Assembly (NCBI GenBank): GCA_026707665.1
Contig: JAPOWK010000105.1
Coordinates: 1 to 49,739, forward strand
Length of the DNA: 49,739 nt
Source: Chloroflexota bacterium
GTDB lineage: Bacteria > Chloroflexota > Anaerolineae > Aggregatilineales > Phototrophicaceae
Reading direction: 5' to 3'
Position numbers and translations under genes: made by a program. Position 1 is the first letter of the stretch, and each line of letters starts with the position of its first letter. The notes below the pieces were generated by a model that was not told where the DNA came from, searched no databases, and saw only the letters and a list, made by a program, of their open reading frames with translations. This document shows, piece by piece, positions 8,969 to 16,933 of the stretch.

Positions 8969-9388
8969 TCAGGCGCGGTCATCGGGTATGACGGCGAAGA
9001 CATCGATTTCAAAATCGGCGTAAGGCTTGCCCAAGGCTTTGACGACTACGCCAGTCGAGCAGGGATAGACATCGGGCATGTGTTGGGCGAGCACGGGATA
9101 AACCAGGTCACGATAAGCAGCGTCGGTGACATAAGTAGTGATTTTGCAGATGTCTTCCATGCGGGCGCCGGCCGCCTCCAGAATGATCTTGACGTTTCGC
9201 ATCGCGTTGTCCGCTTGCGCCGCCGGATCGCCCTCGCCGACGAAGGCGGTGTTGTCCATCGTCAAGCCAGTTTGCCCTTCGACGAAGACCATATTGCCGG
9301 CGCGAACCGCTTTGCTGGTGCGATAATCGATATCGGGGAAGATATCGCCGCCTTTGCTGGTTTTGGTGAGAATGCGCTGATGCGCCAT
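8969..9388 (-). CDS. RidA/YjgF/UK114 family protein lacking the imine-deaminase arginine
   Basis: A 139-residue single-domain Rid protein. Family landmarks are A-x-Q-A-D-N-A-M-R-N-V, the helix I-L-E-A-A-G-A-x-M-E-D-I-C-K-I-T-T-Y-V and the C-terminal strand A-D-F-E-I-D-V-F-A. In true RidA, an Arg just after the Y-P/P-A segment binds the 2-aminoacrylate carboxylate; here the sequence is P-C-S-T-G-V, so that Arg is absent. It is therefore more likely one of the Rid subfamilies without classic imine deaminase activity. ATG 9388 is used (AAGGAGC upstream) rather than the ATG 15 bases earlier. Divergent from the Gfo/Idh gene at 9538. Confidence 0.88.
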   Translation of the reverse strand: MAHQRILTKTSKGGDIFPDIDYRTSKAVRAGNMVFVEGQTGLTMDNTAFVGEGDPAAQADNAMRNVKIILEAAGARMEDICKITTYVTDAAYRDLVYPVLAQHMPDVYPCSTGVVVKALGKPYADFEIDVFAVIPDDRA

Positions 9389-9417
9389 GATGCGCTCCTT
9401 CATATGCGTGATTATTG

Positions 9418-9468
9418 TTTGTGGTTGTCACAAATAGTTTAAACACAGAGATCGCAGAGATCACAGAG
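9418..9468. repeat. Divergent-region inverted repeat and CACAGAG-type repeat
   Basis: Between the RidA-like gene and the oxidoreductase, TTTGTG (9418-9423) and CACAAA (9429-9434) form a small inverted repeat with a 5-base spacer, a possible operator. Immediately after, 9441-9468 holds three CACAGAG/GCAGAG/CACAGAG units, a sister of the repeat at 6378-6405. Confidence 0.4.
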
Positions 9469-9537
9469 GTAAGCATACCGCGGCGGCGGAATTAGATAAA
9501 ATCAGCCCACATTTCTATCGTTAACAAAGGTAGTGAT

Positions 9538-10842
9538 ATGTCAACACGCAAGCGCTACGCCATTGTCGGCACGGGATCGCGCGCCGGCATGTATATCGAC
9601 GCAGCAACAGGCCGGTTCAAGCACTGCGCCGAGTTAGTCAGCTTGTGCGACCTCAGTCAAACGCGCATGAATTGGCACAATGGGCAATTGCGAAGGCGCG
9701 GAGGGACGCTGGCGCCGACTTACCACGCGGATGACTTTGATCGCATGATCGGCGAAGCCAAGCCGGATATAGTGATCGTCACTACGATAGACGCCTGGCA
9801 TCATGAATACATCGCGCGGGCGCTGGATCAGGGCTGCGATGTCATCAGCGAGAAGCCGCTGACGACGACGCTCGATCGACTGAAGACTATCGACGAGGCG
9901 ATAGAGCGCAGTGGCAAGTCGCTGCGTGTCACCTTTAACTATCGCTACGCGCCGGCTTATGCGCGTTTCCGCGAGCTTTTGCGCGATGGCGCCGTCGGGA
10001 GGCCGCTGGCGGTCGACTTTTCCTGGGTGCTGGATACCAGCCACGGCGCCGATTATTTCCGCCGCTGGCACCGCGAGAAAGAACAGAGCGGGGGCTTGCT
10101 GGTGCATAAGGCGACCCATCACTTTGATCTGGTCAATTGGTGGATCGATTCTTATCCGCGCCAAGTATTCGCGCTGGGCGATCTGCTATTTTACGGGGCG
10201 GCCAACGCCGAAGCCCGCGGCGAGCACTATTCGTATACGCGCTACACCGGCGAAGCGGCGGCGAAGGACGATCCATTTGCCTTGCGCCTGGACGATAAGG
10301 AAGCCTACGCCGGGCTCTACCTGGCGGCTGAGTCGGAGACGGGCTACATCCGCGACCGCAATGTATTCGGCGAGCCAATCACGGCGGAGGACACGATGAC
10401 GGTGACCGCCCGTTATGCCAACAGTGTTTTGCTGTCTTACTGTCTGGTGGCTTACGCACCATGGGAAGGGCTGCGCATCGCCGTCACCGGGACGCGCGGG
10501 CGCCTGGAGATGGATGTCACCGAGACTGTCAACCATCTCAAACCGGACAGCGCCTCGGCCGCCGCCAGCAAAGGCGCCTTCAAGCAGACGGCGATCCGCG
10601 TCTTCCCCATGTTCGGCGAGGGTTTCGAGGTGGAGGCGCCGGTGGCCGAGGGCGGGCATGGCGGTGCGGATCCGCTAATGCTAAACGACCTGTTCGCGCT
10701 GAATCCAGCGCCGGATCCGCTGGGGCGCGCGGCGAATTACCGAGATGGCGCCGCGTCTATTCTGCTGGGCATCGCCGCCAATATGTCGATTGAGAGTGGC
10801 GAGCTGGTGGATGTGGGTGATCTGTTTGATCTGTCAAGGTAG
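9538..10842 (+). CDS. Gfo/Idh/MocA family oxidoreductase
   Basis: A 434-residue NAD(P)-dependent sugar-type dehydrogenase. The N-terminal Rossmann fold starts [13 protein letters not shown]; the family's EKP motif (SEKPLTT) is at about residues 104-107, and the substrate domain carries NYRYAP and [18 protein letters not shown], which holds the general-acid Lys/His pair (H-K-A-T-H-H). Such enzymes oxidise or reduce sugars, inositols or sugar acids. It is transcribed away from the RidA-like gene and may belong to the uronate theme 3 kb further on, though it is separated from it by the RAYT element. Specificity is not predictable by eye. Confidence 0.92.
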   Translation: MSTRKRYAIVGTGSRAGMYIDAATGRFKHCAELVSLCDLSQTRMNWHNGQLRRRGGTLAPTYHADDFDRMIGEAKPDIVIVTTIDAWHHEYIARALDQGCDVISEKPLTTTLDRLKTIDEAIERSGKSLRVTFNYRYAPAYARFRELLRDGAVGRPLAVDFSWVLDTSHGADYFRRWHREKEQSGGLLVHKATHHFDLVNWWIDSYPRQVFALGDLLFYGAANAEARGEHYSYTRYTGEAAAKDDPFALRLDDKEAYAGLYLAAESETGYIRDRNVFGEPITAEDTMTVTARYANSVLLSYCLVAYAPWEGLRIAVTGTRGRLEMDVTETVNHLKPDSASAAASKGAFKQTAIRVFPMFGEGFEVEAPVAEGGHGGADPLMLNDLFALNPAPDPLGRAANYRDGAASILLGIAANMSIESGELVDVGDLFDLSR

Positions 10843-10862
10843 TTCGCCCGACCTGCGTCGAT

Positions 10863-10887
10863 GTAGGGGCGAGGCGGTGACTCGCCC
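10863..10887. repeat. REP palindrome abutting the RAYT stop codon
   Basis: GTAG (10863-10866) then stem GGGCGAG pairing with CTCGCCC (10881-10887) around a GCGGTGA loop. It ends one base before the RAYT stop codon. Its 25-base sequence is the exact reverse complement of the palindromes at 11465-11489 on the other side of the gene. Confidence 0.85.
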
Positions 10888-10888
10888 A

Positions 10889-11437
10889 TCACCTGCCCGA
10901 AATATTCAATGAATCTTCCGACCAGCGCCCAGGATTGGAAATGATATAGGAACGAATCTCATTCAGCGACTTTTCATTGCGAATGATGTGCTCGTAGTAG
11001 CCGCGTTGCCAAATTGGAGCTTCACGCGTCGCCGCGACCGACAGTATGCGTTTTGTAGCGATAGATTTGAAGTGACCGATTATCTGCCCGAGCGAACCCG
11101 CCGTATTCTGCAAATTGGCATTGTGGTAATCATTGGCCGACCTGTTGGCCGTTGCGTCGTCGACAATTAATACGACTCCATGTATGTTATTAGGCATGAT
11201 CACATAGGCATCCATTTCGACATTGGCTCGAACAGTTTCCGTCCGGCGCCACTCGTCATTCACGATCTCGCCCCACTGGCTAAGAACCATGTCGCCATCA
11301 ATCACCTTGCCAAATGTGTAGTGACGCTGATATGTACAGATGGTAACAAAGTAGGCCCCAGATTGCCTATAGTCGTATCCCTGCAGGCGCAATGATCGCC
11401 GAAATCGCTGCTGATTAAGCGTGTCTTGACCGGTCAT
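10889..11437 (-). CDS. REP-associated tyrosine transposase (RAYT, Y1/IS200-like)
   Basis: A 182-residue protein of the Y1 transposase superfamily. Recognisable: G-A-Y-F-V-T-I-C-T-Y at about 27-36, V-I-M-P-N-N-I-H-G-V-V at 79-89, and W-Q-R-G-Y-Y-E-H-I-I-R followed by I-R-S-Y-I-I-S-N-P-G-R-W. RAYTs nick single-stranded REP hairpins through a tyrosine, using an HUH metal site. Odd point: the first His of HUH is replaced by Asn (codon AAC at residue 84 instead of CAC), leaving N-I-H, so activity may be reduced or lost. Catalytic Tyr candidates are Y147, Y148 and Y164; I cannot decide which. ATG 11437 is used. No transposon ends other than the REPs are seen. Confidence 0.85.
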   Translation of the reverse strand: MTGQDTLNQQRFRRSLRLQGYDYRQSGAYFVTICTYQRHYTFGKVIDGDMVLSQWGEIVNDEWRRTETVRANVEMDAYVIMPNNIHGVVLIVDDATANRSANDYHNANLQNTAGSLGQIIGHFKSIATKRILSVAATREAPIWQRGYYEHIIRNEKSLNEIRSYIISNPGRWSEDSLNISGR

Positions 11438-11452
11438 GGCACAGTTTCCAAT

Positions 11453-11575
11453 ATGTGCATCGGTGGGCGAGTCACCGCCTCGCCCCTACATGTATGTGCA
11501 TCGGTGGGCGAGTCACCGCCTCGCCCTTACATGTATGTGCTTCGGTGGGCGAATCACCGCCTCGCCCCTACAAGA
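11453..11575. repeat. Three tandem 41-bp REP units upstream of the RAYT gene
   Basis: Units start at 11453, 11494 and 11535, an exact 41-bp period. Each carries GGGCGAG(or A)-TCACCGC-CTCGCCC followed by CTAC (the complement of GTAG); unit 2 has CTTAC and unit 3 has GAATC changes. All three point opposite to the copy at 10863-10887. Confidence 0.88.
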
Positions 11576-11621
11576 CTCACTACTGTATTGCTTTCTTGGT
11601 ATTGCTGAGATTCTGCATCTC

Positions 11622-12620
11622 CTACCGATAGCGCGAGTCTTCGCCAGTGCCCCACATGTCGGGATCGGGTCCCAACTTGATCTTGAGATCATCCGTGGCT
11701 TCATCAAGCCGGCGCACGGTCTCATCAGAAAGGGACAGACTCCCCGCGATCAGATTGCTTTCGACCTGCGCCGGATTGCGCGCGCCAGCCAGCACCGAGG
11801 TCACCGCTGGCTTGTGCAGCAGCCAGGCCAGGGCCACATGGACCATCTCCTGCCCGATATCGGCCGAAATTTCGCGAATCGCCTCGACGGCGGCGAATGT
11901 CTCGGTTTCGAAGCCGGCGGTGCCATGGCGGGAATCGCGCCGGTCGCCGCGGAAGTGGCGCGTCCGCGTGCGCGTATAGGGCATCTCGTCGGCGCTGCGA
12001 TAGCGGCCCGTGAGCAGCGCCTGATTTAGCGGGCTGTAGGGCACGATGCTGATGTGGTGATCGACGCATAGCGGCTGAATGTCGAATTCAATGGCGCGCC
12101 AGAGCAGGCTGTAAGGCAACTGATTCGCTTCGTAGCGACCGTAAGAGAGCATATCAGGCATATCGAGTTTGCCGAAGTTGCTGACGCCGATGATGCGGAT
12201 CGCGCCTTCGCTCTGTAAGTCCAGAAGGGTCGCCATGCAGTCTTCCAACGAAACCGAGCGGCGGGGCGGCCAGTGCACCTGATAGAGGTCGATATAATCG
12301 GTTTCCAGTCGTTTGAGACTGCGCTCGCAGGCGGCGCGGATATCGGCGGGCGCCAGGTTGCCAGCGCTTACTTTGGTGGCGATGACGGCTTCGGCGCGCC
12401 GGCTCTTGAGGGCGCGGCCGAGCATCTCTTCGGAATAACCATTGCCATAGCCCTCGGCGGTGTCGAAGAAATTGATGCCGCTGTCGAGCGCGGCTTGCAC
12501 GGCGCCGACTGTGTCCGTCTCGTCTTGCGCGCCCCAATAGTCGCCGCCGACGATGCCCCAGAAGCCCACGCCAATGGGTGAGACCATCAATGATGAGTTG
12601 CCTAGCTTTCGCAGCCGCAT
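11622..12620 (-). CDS. Aldo/keto reductase
   Basis: A 332-residue (beta/alpha)8 NADP(H)-dependent reductase. The catalytic tetrad is complete: Asp53 and Tyr58 in FFDTAEGYG, Lys83 in ATKVS and His116 in YQVHWPP; the C-terminal cofactor region (LAGARNPAQVESNL) is typical. AAAGGA lies eight bases before ATG 12620. It follows the UxuA-like gene by 24 bp on the same strand, so the two likely form an operon facing away from the ABC transporter; it may reduce a sugar-acid-derived carbonyl compound (inference). Confidence 0.93.
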   Translation of the reverse strand: MRLRKLGNSSLMVSPIGVGFWGIVGGDYWGAQDETDTVGAVQAALDSGINFFDTAEGYGNGYSEEMLGRALKSRRAEAVIATKVSAGNLAPADIRAACERSLKRLETDYIDLYQVHWPPRRSVSLEDCMATLLDLQSEGAIRIIGVSNFGKLDMPDMLSYGRYEANQLPYSLLWRAIEFDIQPLCVDHHISIVPYSPLNQALLTGRYRSADEMPYTRTRTRHFRGDRRDSRHGTAGFETETFAAVEAIREISADIGQEMVHVALAWLLHKPAVTSVLAGARNPAQVESNLIAGSLSLSDETVRRLDEATDDLKIKLGPDPDMWGTGEDSRYR

Positions 12621-12644
12621 AGTTCGTTTCCTTTGATGTGTGGA

Positions 12645-13640
12645 TCAGGCGACGCTTAGTTCATCTTCGGCGCGTTCGATCAGCGCACGCATGTAGGCGA
12701 TGGCGTATGCCGTACCGGCGCCGAGATGGTAATTGCCAGTAAATTCTGGCGTATGATCGAGGATGATGGTACCGTCGTAGCCGCTTGCGACCAAGACCTT
12801 CATTGCCTGGTACATGTCGAAATAGCCATTGTCGAGGAAAGTTTCGGTGAAGACCGGCTGCGGCGCGCTCACGTTGCGAAAATGCGTGAGGAAGATGCGC
12901 TTCTTCTTCGCGTAATTTTCCATCGAAGAAAGCATATCGCCGAATGCCGATCCGCCTTCCAGCCAGCAGCCGGTGCAGAATATCATCCCCAGCAGGGGAC
13001 TGTCGGCGATGGCAAACGCGCGGTCATAGCGTTCGCGGCTGTTGATCAGGCAGGGTACGCCGCCGAGCGCGTCTGTCGGCGGATCGTTGGGATGAAGCGA
13101 CAATCTTAGGCCGGTTTCCTCCGCAACGGGGATGATGGCGCGCATGAAGTACTCGAAGTTTGCCCAGAGTTCATCCAAACTGTACTCGCGACCATGGGTG
13201 AATGGCTGCGATTTCAGTTCCCGCAGATCCACATGGCGCGCCTTGGCGAAGCGACTAGCGCTCGCTGGCGATGACCAAACCTGATCCGGCTCCCAGGTGA
13301 AGGTGGTCGTATTGACGCCGGCGCGGCTGAGGTCATGCATCATTTGGGCGAAGCGTTCTATATCGGCGTCGCGGCCGGGCTTCCCTAAATGTATACGAGG
13401 GGACTTTCCCAGATTCAGATTGCCGACGTCGTACAGAGTGAGGCCGGCTTGCGAAACCGTTTCGACGAGCCGCGCCATATCTTCATAATTCGTCAGTTCA
13501 TCGGGCAGCCAGGTGTAACAGTGTGATACGCCAAGTTGACGCAAGAAGAGGAGTTCGTCATCGCTCGGCTGCGGGTTGATGAATGCTGACAACTTGACCC
13601 GTGAAAGGATGTTTGTTTCCGGGCGGCCGATTCGCGTCAT
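12645..13640 (-). CDS. uxuA: Mannonate dehydratase (UxuA) family protein
   Basis: A 331-residue TIM-barrel protein. The C-terminal half shows the UxuA pattern: A-I-I-P-V-A-E-E-T-G-L-R-L-S-L-H-P-N-D-P-P (metal-ligand His), a G-G-V-P loop, a C-T-G-x-W segment, F-L-T-H-F-R-N-V and F-D-M-Y-Q-A-M-K-V-L ending in I-I-L-D-H-T-P. UxuA dehydrates D-mannonate to 2-keto-3-deoxy-D-gluconate. It is shorter than E. coli UxuA (about 394 residues) and its N-terminal half is divergent, so another sugar-acid dehydration or an epimerase function is possible. ATG 13640 is preferred to the TTG at 13703. Divergent from the binding-protein gene at 13953; both share the 13.64-13.95 kb control region. Confidence 0.78.
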   Translation of the reverse strand: MTRIGRPETNILSRVKLSAFINPQPSDDELLFLRQLGVSHCYTWLPDELTNYEDMARLVETVSQAGLTLYDVGNLNLGKSPRIHLGKPGRDADIERFAQMMHDLSRAGVNTTTFTWEPDQVWSSPASASRFAKARHVDLRELKSQPFTHGREYSLDELWANFEYFMRAIIPVAEETGLRLSLHPNDPPTDALGGVPCLINSRERYDRAFAIADSPLLGMIFCTGCWLEGGSAFGDMLSSMENYAKKKRIFLTHFRNVSAPQPVFTETFLDNGYFDMYQAMKVLVASGYDGTIILDHTPEFTGNYHLGAGTAYAIAYMRALIERAEDELSVA

Positions 13641-13691
13641 TTTCGGCAAGCTCCCATCATTTATTGCCTGGCCATCGTGGTAGATTCCAGA

Positions 13692-13828
13692 TTGCGCGCG
13701 CAAAGGACTTACACTACCCGCGAGTCGCTTGCGCGCTGGCGCAATGTTAGAGCGACAGACCGCATATGGTCAATAGGGCGCGGACATAAAGAAACGGCTT
13801 GCTTTGTCTTAGTGTTGCGCTTGCTCAA
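13692..13828. promoter_or_regulatory. Three operator-like TTGCGC palindromes in the divergent control region
   Basis: The 312-bp gap between uxuA (-) and the binding-protein gene (+) has TTGCGCGCGCAA (13692-13703, perfect), TTGCGC-GCTG-GCGCAA (13729-13744) and TTGCGC-TT-GCTCAA (13815-13828, one mismatch). The same half-site three times between divergent genes of one pathway looks like sites for a dimeric repressor (LacI- or GntR-like, inferred). No regulator gene is in the window. The spacer differs (0, 4, 2 bp), which weakens the case. Confidence 0.45.
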
Positions 13829-13843
13829 TAGCAATATGTCATC

Positions 13844-13872
13844 TTGTTTGTTTGAAGAGCCGCGCCTATAAT
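13844..13872 (+). promoter_or_regulatory. Sigma70-type promoter of the ABC transporter operon
   Basis: TTGTTT (13844-13849) and TATAAT (13867-13872) with a 17-bp spacer, giving a leader of about 75 nt before ATG 13953. The third TTGCGC palindrome ends 15 bp upstream of the -35 element. Confidence 0.6.
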
Positions 13873-13952
13873 CTGACCGCTGTGCCACGGCATTTAATTT
13901 TCGTTTAGCACGGCACAATTCACAAGTTCACCAAGATGTCAGGAGTAGTATC

Positions 13953-15701
13953 ATGTTCAACCGCAGATTTATTCTGCTGCTTATCATTGTCGGCCTTGTG
14001 CTGGGGATGGTTGCATCCGTCAGCACGGCGCAGATGACGGAAGTCCCGCGCGACAAGACGCTGGTCATCGAAAACATCAGCGTGCGCAATCCGGCGCCGG
14101 AAAATTACAATCCGCTGGCGAATGGCTCGCTCGGTCATGCCGGCATGAACCAGGTCGGCTTTGAAGCCCTGTTCTATTACAACTATGAGACTGGTGAACT
14201 CGTGCCCTGGTTGGCGGAAAGTGCCGCCTTCAACGACGATTTCACCGAGCTGACCATCAACTTGCGCGCAGGCGCCAAATGGAGCGATGGCGAGGATTTC
14301 AATGCTGATGACGTCCTCTATACACTCAATTTCATCATCGAGAATCGTGACGCGCGCTTCAGCGACCGTCATGCCGATTTTGTCAGCAATGTTTCGGCGC
14401 CGGATGACCTGACCGTTGTCATCACGCTCAACGGACCCAACCCGCGCTACCTGTTCAACGCTTTCGGCGTCGGCATTTACTGGTCGACCTATATCGTGCC
14501 GGAGCACATCTACTCGATGCAGGAAGATCCGCTCACCTTCACCAACTTCGATCTTGACGCTGGTTATCCGGTGGGCACGGGTCCCTATCGCTTGGTCATC
14601 TCTAACGAGACCGAGTCGGTATGGGATCGCCGCGATGACTGGTGGGGGGCGGAGACGGGCTTCAAGGATTTGCCAGCGCCGGAACGCGTCATCTTCCTGG
14701 CTGCCGGCAACGAAGAGCGCCGCGCCGCCATGGCCATCAACAACGAGTTGGATACGATGTGGCTGATGGGCCGCAGCACCTTTGAGACGGTGGTCGCGCA
14801 GAATCCGGCTGTCACCGGCTGGTACAGCGAATTGCCCTACGCTTACCTCGATCCTTGCCCGCGTTATCTGGTGGTCAACAACGCGGTCTCGCCATTCGAT
14901 AACGCCGACCTGCGCTGGGCGATGAGCTACGCGATCAACCGCGACGCGCTGGTGGATATCGCCTGGGAAGGCATGACCAGCACGATCAATTGGATCATGC
15001 CCGGTTACCCGCCCTTGCTGGAATACATGGATGCCAGCGCTGATCTCTTTGAAGCCCATCCCACCCTGGAGAATAACCAGGACAAGGTCGATGAACTGAT
15101 GACGGGCGCCGGCTTCAGCATGAACGCCGATGGCTTGTGGGTCGACGGCGATGGGAACACCGTGCAGATGGATTTGGCCATCCGGCAGGGAGAAACCTTC
15201 CAGGTCAAGATGGCGCCGGTCATCGCGGAATTGCTGCAGCGCGCTGGCTTTGACGCCACCTTCAAGCTGCAGGACAACGCCGCCTTCAACGAGACGGCTC
15301 GTACGGGCACCGCCAATGCCTGGATTGATGTGGCTTGCGGCGCTGTGCGCGATCCCTATGGCACGCTGGACAACTTCCACAGCCGCCATTCGGCGCCCTT
15401 GGGTGAAGATGTCACCGGTTCGCGAACCCGTTTCGAGAACGCCGAGTACGACGCCATCGTCGATGAGATGAAACTGACCGCCAGCGAAGACCCGGCCATG
15501 CAAGATCTATTCCGCTCGGCGATCAACATTTGGCTGACCGAGCTGCCGGCGATGCCGCTAACCGAAGCTTCGCTGCTCACGCCGTTCAACAATCATTATT
15601 GGACGAACTGGCCAACAGCGGACAACAACTACGTCCACCCCGGCTTCTGGTGGCAGACGGCTCTGCTAATGATCACCGAGATCGAACCGGCGGGAATGTA
15701 G
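13953..15701 (+). CDS. ABC transporter substrate-binding protein, family 5 (peptide/oligosaccharide type)
   Basis: A 582-residue exported protein. Residues 1-26 form a signal peptide (N-R-R-F then a long hydrophobic run ending V-S-T-A), with no lipobox Cys. The SBP_bac_5 fold is shown by the start ([27 protein letters not shown]), [24 protein letters not shown] and [16 protein letters not shown]. It captures substrate outside the membrane for the permeases and ATPases downstream. Although this family is named for peptides and nickel, members serving oligosaccharides are known, and the downstream uronate genes favour a uronate-containing sugar. A terminator and a REP separate it from the permeases, so it is probably made in excess. 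Confidence 0.93.
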   Translation: MFNRRFILLLIIVGLVLGMVASVSTAQMTEVPRDKTLVIENISVRNPAPENYNPLANGSLGHAGMNQVGFEALFYYNYETGELVPWLAESAAFNDDFTELTINLRAGAKWSDGEDFNADDVLYTLNFIIENRDARFSDRHADFVSNVSAPDDLTVVITLNGPNPRYLFNAFGVGIYWSTYIVPEHIYSMQEDPLTFTNFDLDAGYPVGTGPYRLVISNETESVWDRRDDWWGAETGFKDLPAPERVIFLAAGNEERRAAMAINNELDTMWLMGRSTFETVVAQNPAVTGWYSELPYAYLDPCPRYLVVNNAVSPFDNADLRWAMSYAINRDALVDIAWEGMTSTINWIMPGYPPLLEYMDASADLFEAHPTLENNQDKVDELMTGAGFSMNADGLWVDGDGNTVQMDLAIRQGETFQVKMAPVIAELLQRAGFDATFKLQDNAAFNETARTGTANAWIDVACGAVRDPYGTLDNFHSRHSAPLGEDVTGSRTRFENAEYDAIVDEMKLTASEDPAMQDLFRSAINIWLTELPAMPLTEASLLTPFNNHYWTNWPTADNNYVHPGFWWQTALLMITEIEPAGM

Positions 15702-15717
15702 CTTGAACGTTTCGATT

Positions 15718-15750
15718 GCGCCCGGGACATAAGTGCTCCGGGCGCCTTTT
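15718..15750 (+). terminator. Rho-independent terminator after the binding-protein gene
   Basis: GCGCCCGG (15718-15725) pairs perfectly with CCGGGCGC (15738-15745) across a 12-base loop, followed by CTTTT. It stands between the binding-protein stop and the permease genes, so it would let the binding protein be made in excess with partial read-through to the permeases. Confidence 0.8.
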
Positions 15751-15763
15751 GCGTTAGGATATT

Positions 15764-15854
15764 GTAGGGGCGAGCCGACGCTGCGCGTAGGTCGCGTAGG
15801 GCACGTAGACATAGCCCATCGACACTGACCGCCGACACAGCAGGTCGCTCGCCC
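15764..15854. repeat. REP palindrome with a large nested insert
   Basis: GTAG (15764-15767), stem GGGCGAG (15768-15774) and CTCGCCC (15848-15854) enclose 73 bases. Inside are GGTCGCGTAG (15790-15799) and GACACTGACC (15821-15830), the two halves of the complement of the 20-mer found at 814-833 and 20157-20176, here split by 21 bases. Confidence 0.65.
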
Positions 15855-15911
15855 ATAAGCAAATTAGGATTTGCGCGGCACCCAATCGAATTTGCCTGAA
15901 GAGTATCGATT

Positions 15912-16910
15912 GTGAAACAGTCTTATTTTGCCCGCCGTCTCGTCATGTTCTTTGTTGTTGTGATTTTGGCGGCGACCCTAAACTTCATCATCCCGCGGCT
16001 GGCGCCAGGCGATCCGATTGGCGCCGTGCTGGAAGAGCTGCGCGCCCGCGGCGCTTCCACCGGTGGCGACGCCGAAGACGAAATCGTAGCGGCATATCGC
16101 GCGCGTTTCGGCCTCGACCAGCCGGTCCACGTTCAATACTTCCGCTTTCTCTTCAATACCTTGCGCTTTGATTTGGGCCATTCCATATCTTATTACCCGC
16201 AGAAGGTGGAGGCAGCGCTGCTGCGTTCTTTGCCCTGGACGGTTGGTCTTCTGGCCATCTCCACCGTGATGTCTTTCGCCGCTGGCTCTTTCTTCGGCGC
16301 GATGATGGCTTGGCCGCGCGCCCCCGGTTTCATGCAGCGCTTCGTGCCCATGTTCATGGTGCTGTCGGCAGTGCCCTATTATTTGCTGGGTTTGATCCTG
16401 GTCTATATCTTCGCCTTTGTCATGCGCTTATTGCCGCTGGGCGGCGCTTACTCCTCGGGCACGATCCCGCAGTTGGATCTGGATTTTCTGCTGGATGTGA
16501 TCCGCCACGGGATATTGCCCGCGCTCTCGATCGTGTTGACGAGCGTCGGCTTCTGGGCTTTGGGCATGCGCGGCGTGATGGTGACGGTGCTGGGCGAAGA
16601 TTATCTGACGCTGGCCGAGGCGAAGGGCTTGCCGGACCGACGGATCTTTTTCGGCTATGCGATGCGCAACGCGCTGCTGCCGCAGGTCACTTCGCTGGCA
16701 ATTGCCTTGGGAACGGTAGCTTCCGGCTCGGTGTTGGTCGAGGTCGTTTTCAATTATCCCGGCATCGGCTGGCTGCTCTATAACGCGCTGCGCAGTTCGG
16801 ATTATTACATGGTTCAGGGCGTCACATTTTTCCTGATTTTGACAGTGGCGGTGTCGGTTCTGATTGTGGATATGATCTATCCGCTGCTGGATCCGCGCAT
16901 TGAGCGTTAA
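15912..16910 (+). CDS. ABC transporter permease, DppB/OppB type
   Basis: A 332-residue inner-membrane permease. The N-terminus is one hydrophobic helix (L-V-M-F-F-V-V-V-I-L-A-A-T-L-N-F-I-I-P-R) followed by the large first loop with A-P-G-D-P; the binding-protein-dependent transport core follows with about five more helices and the DppB-typical E-V-V-F-N-Y-P-G-I-G-W-L-L-Y-N-A. Starts at GTG 15912. With the permease at 16934 it forms the membrane channel. Alone among the operon's genes it is separated from the binding protein by a terminator and a REP. Confidence 0.93.
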   Translation: MKQSYFARRLVMFFVVVILAATLNFIIPRLAPGDPIGAVLEELRARGASTGGDAEDEIVAAYRARFGLDQPVHVQYFRFLFNTLRFDLGHSISYYPQKVEAALLRSLPWTVGLLAISTVMSFAAGSFFGAMMAWPRAPGFMQRFVPMFMVLSAVPYYLLGLILVYIFAFVMRLLPLGGAYSSGTIPQLDLDFLLDVIRHGILPALSIVLTSVGFWALGMRGVMVTVLGEDYLTLAEAKGLPDRRIFFGYAMRNALLPQVTSLAIALGTVASGSVLVEVVFNYPGIGWLLYNALRSSDYYMVQGVTFFLILTVAVSVLIVDMIYPLLDPRIER

Positions 16911-16933
16911 GGCGATAGCGAATTGAGCCAACC

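Larger units (their letters stand above)
10863..11575 (-). mobile_element. REPtron-like unit: RAYT gene bracketed by inverted REP palindromes
   Basis: One RAYT gene (10889-11437) has a REP palindrome directly after its stop and three tandem copies of the opposite orientation 15 bases before its start. This matches the architecture of RAYT/REP (REPtron) loci. At least eleven other palindromes of the same GTAG-headed design are spread through the window, which suggests this or a relative generated them. Confidence 0.75.

Noticed and set aside
11453..11575. Possible CRISPR array (regular repeats)
   Set aside because: The units are contiguous, contain a self-pairing stem and have no unique spacers; they match dispersed REP elements.
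11426..12029. 197-codon plus-strand open frame over the REP array and the aldo/keto reductase
   Set aside because: Its first part is translated repeat DNA and the rest is antisense to an enzyme with an intact catalytic tetrad.
13920..15503. 527-codon open frame on the minus strand opposite the binding-protein gene
   Set aside because: It is the antisense shadow of a well-identified gene with signal peptide and family motifs; the translated product is His/Arg/Gly rich with no domain, as expected from GC-rich codon bias.
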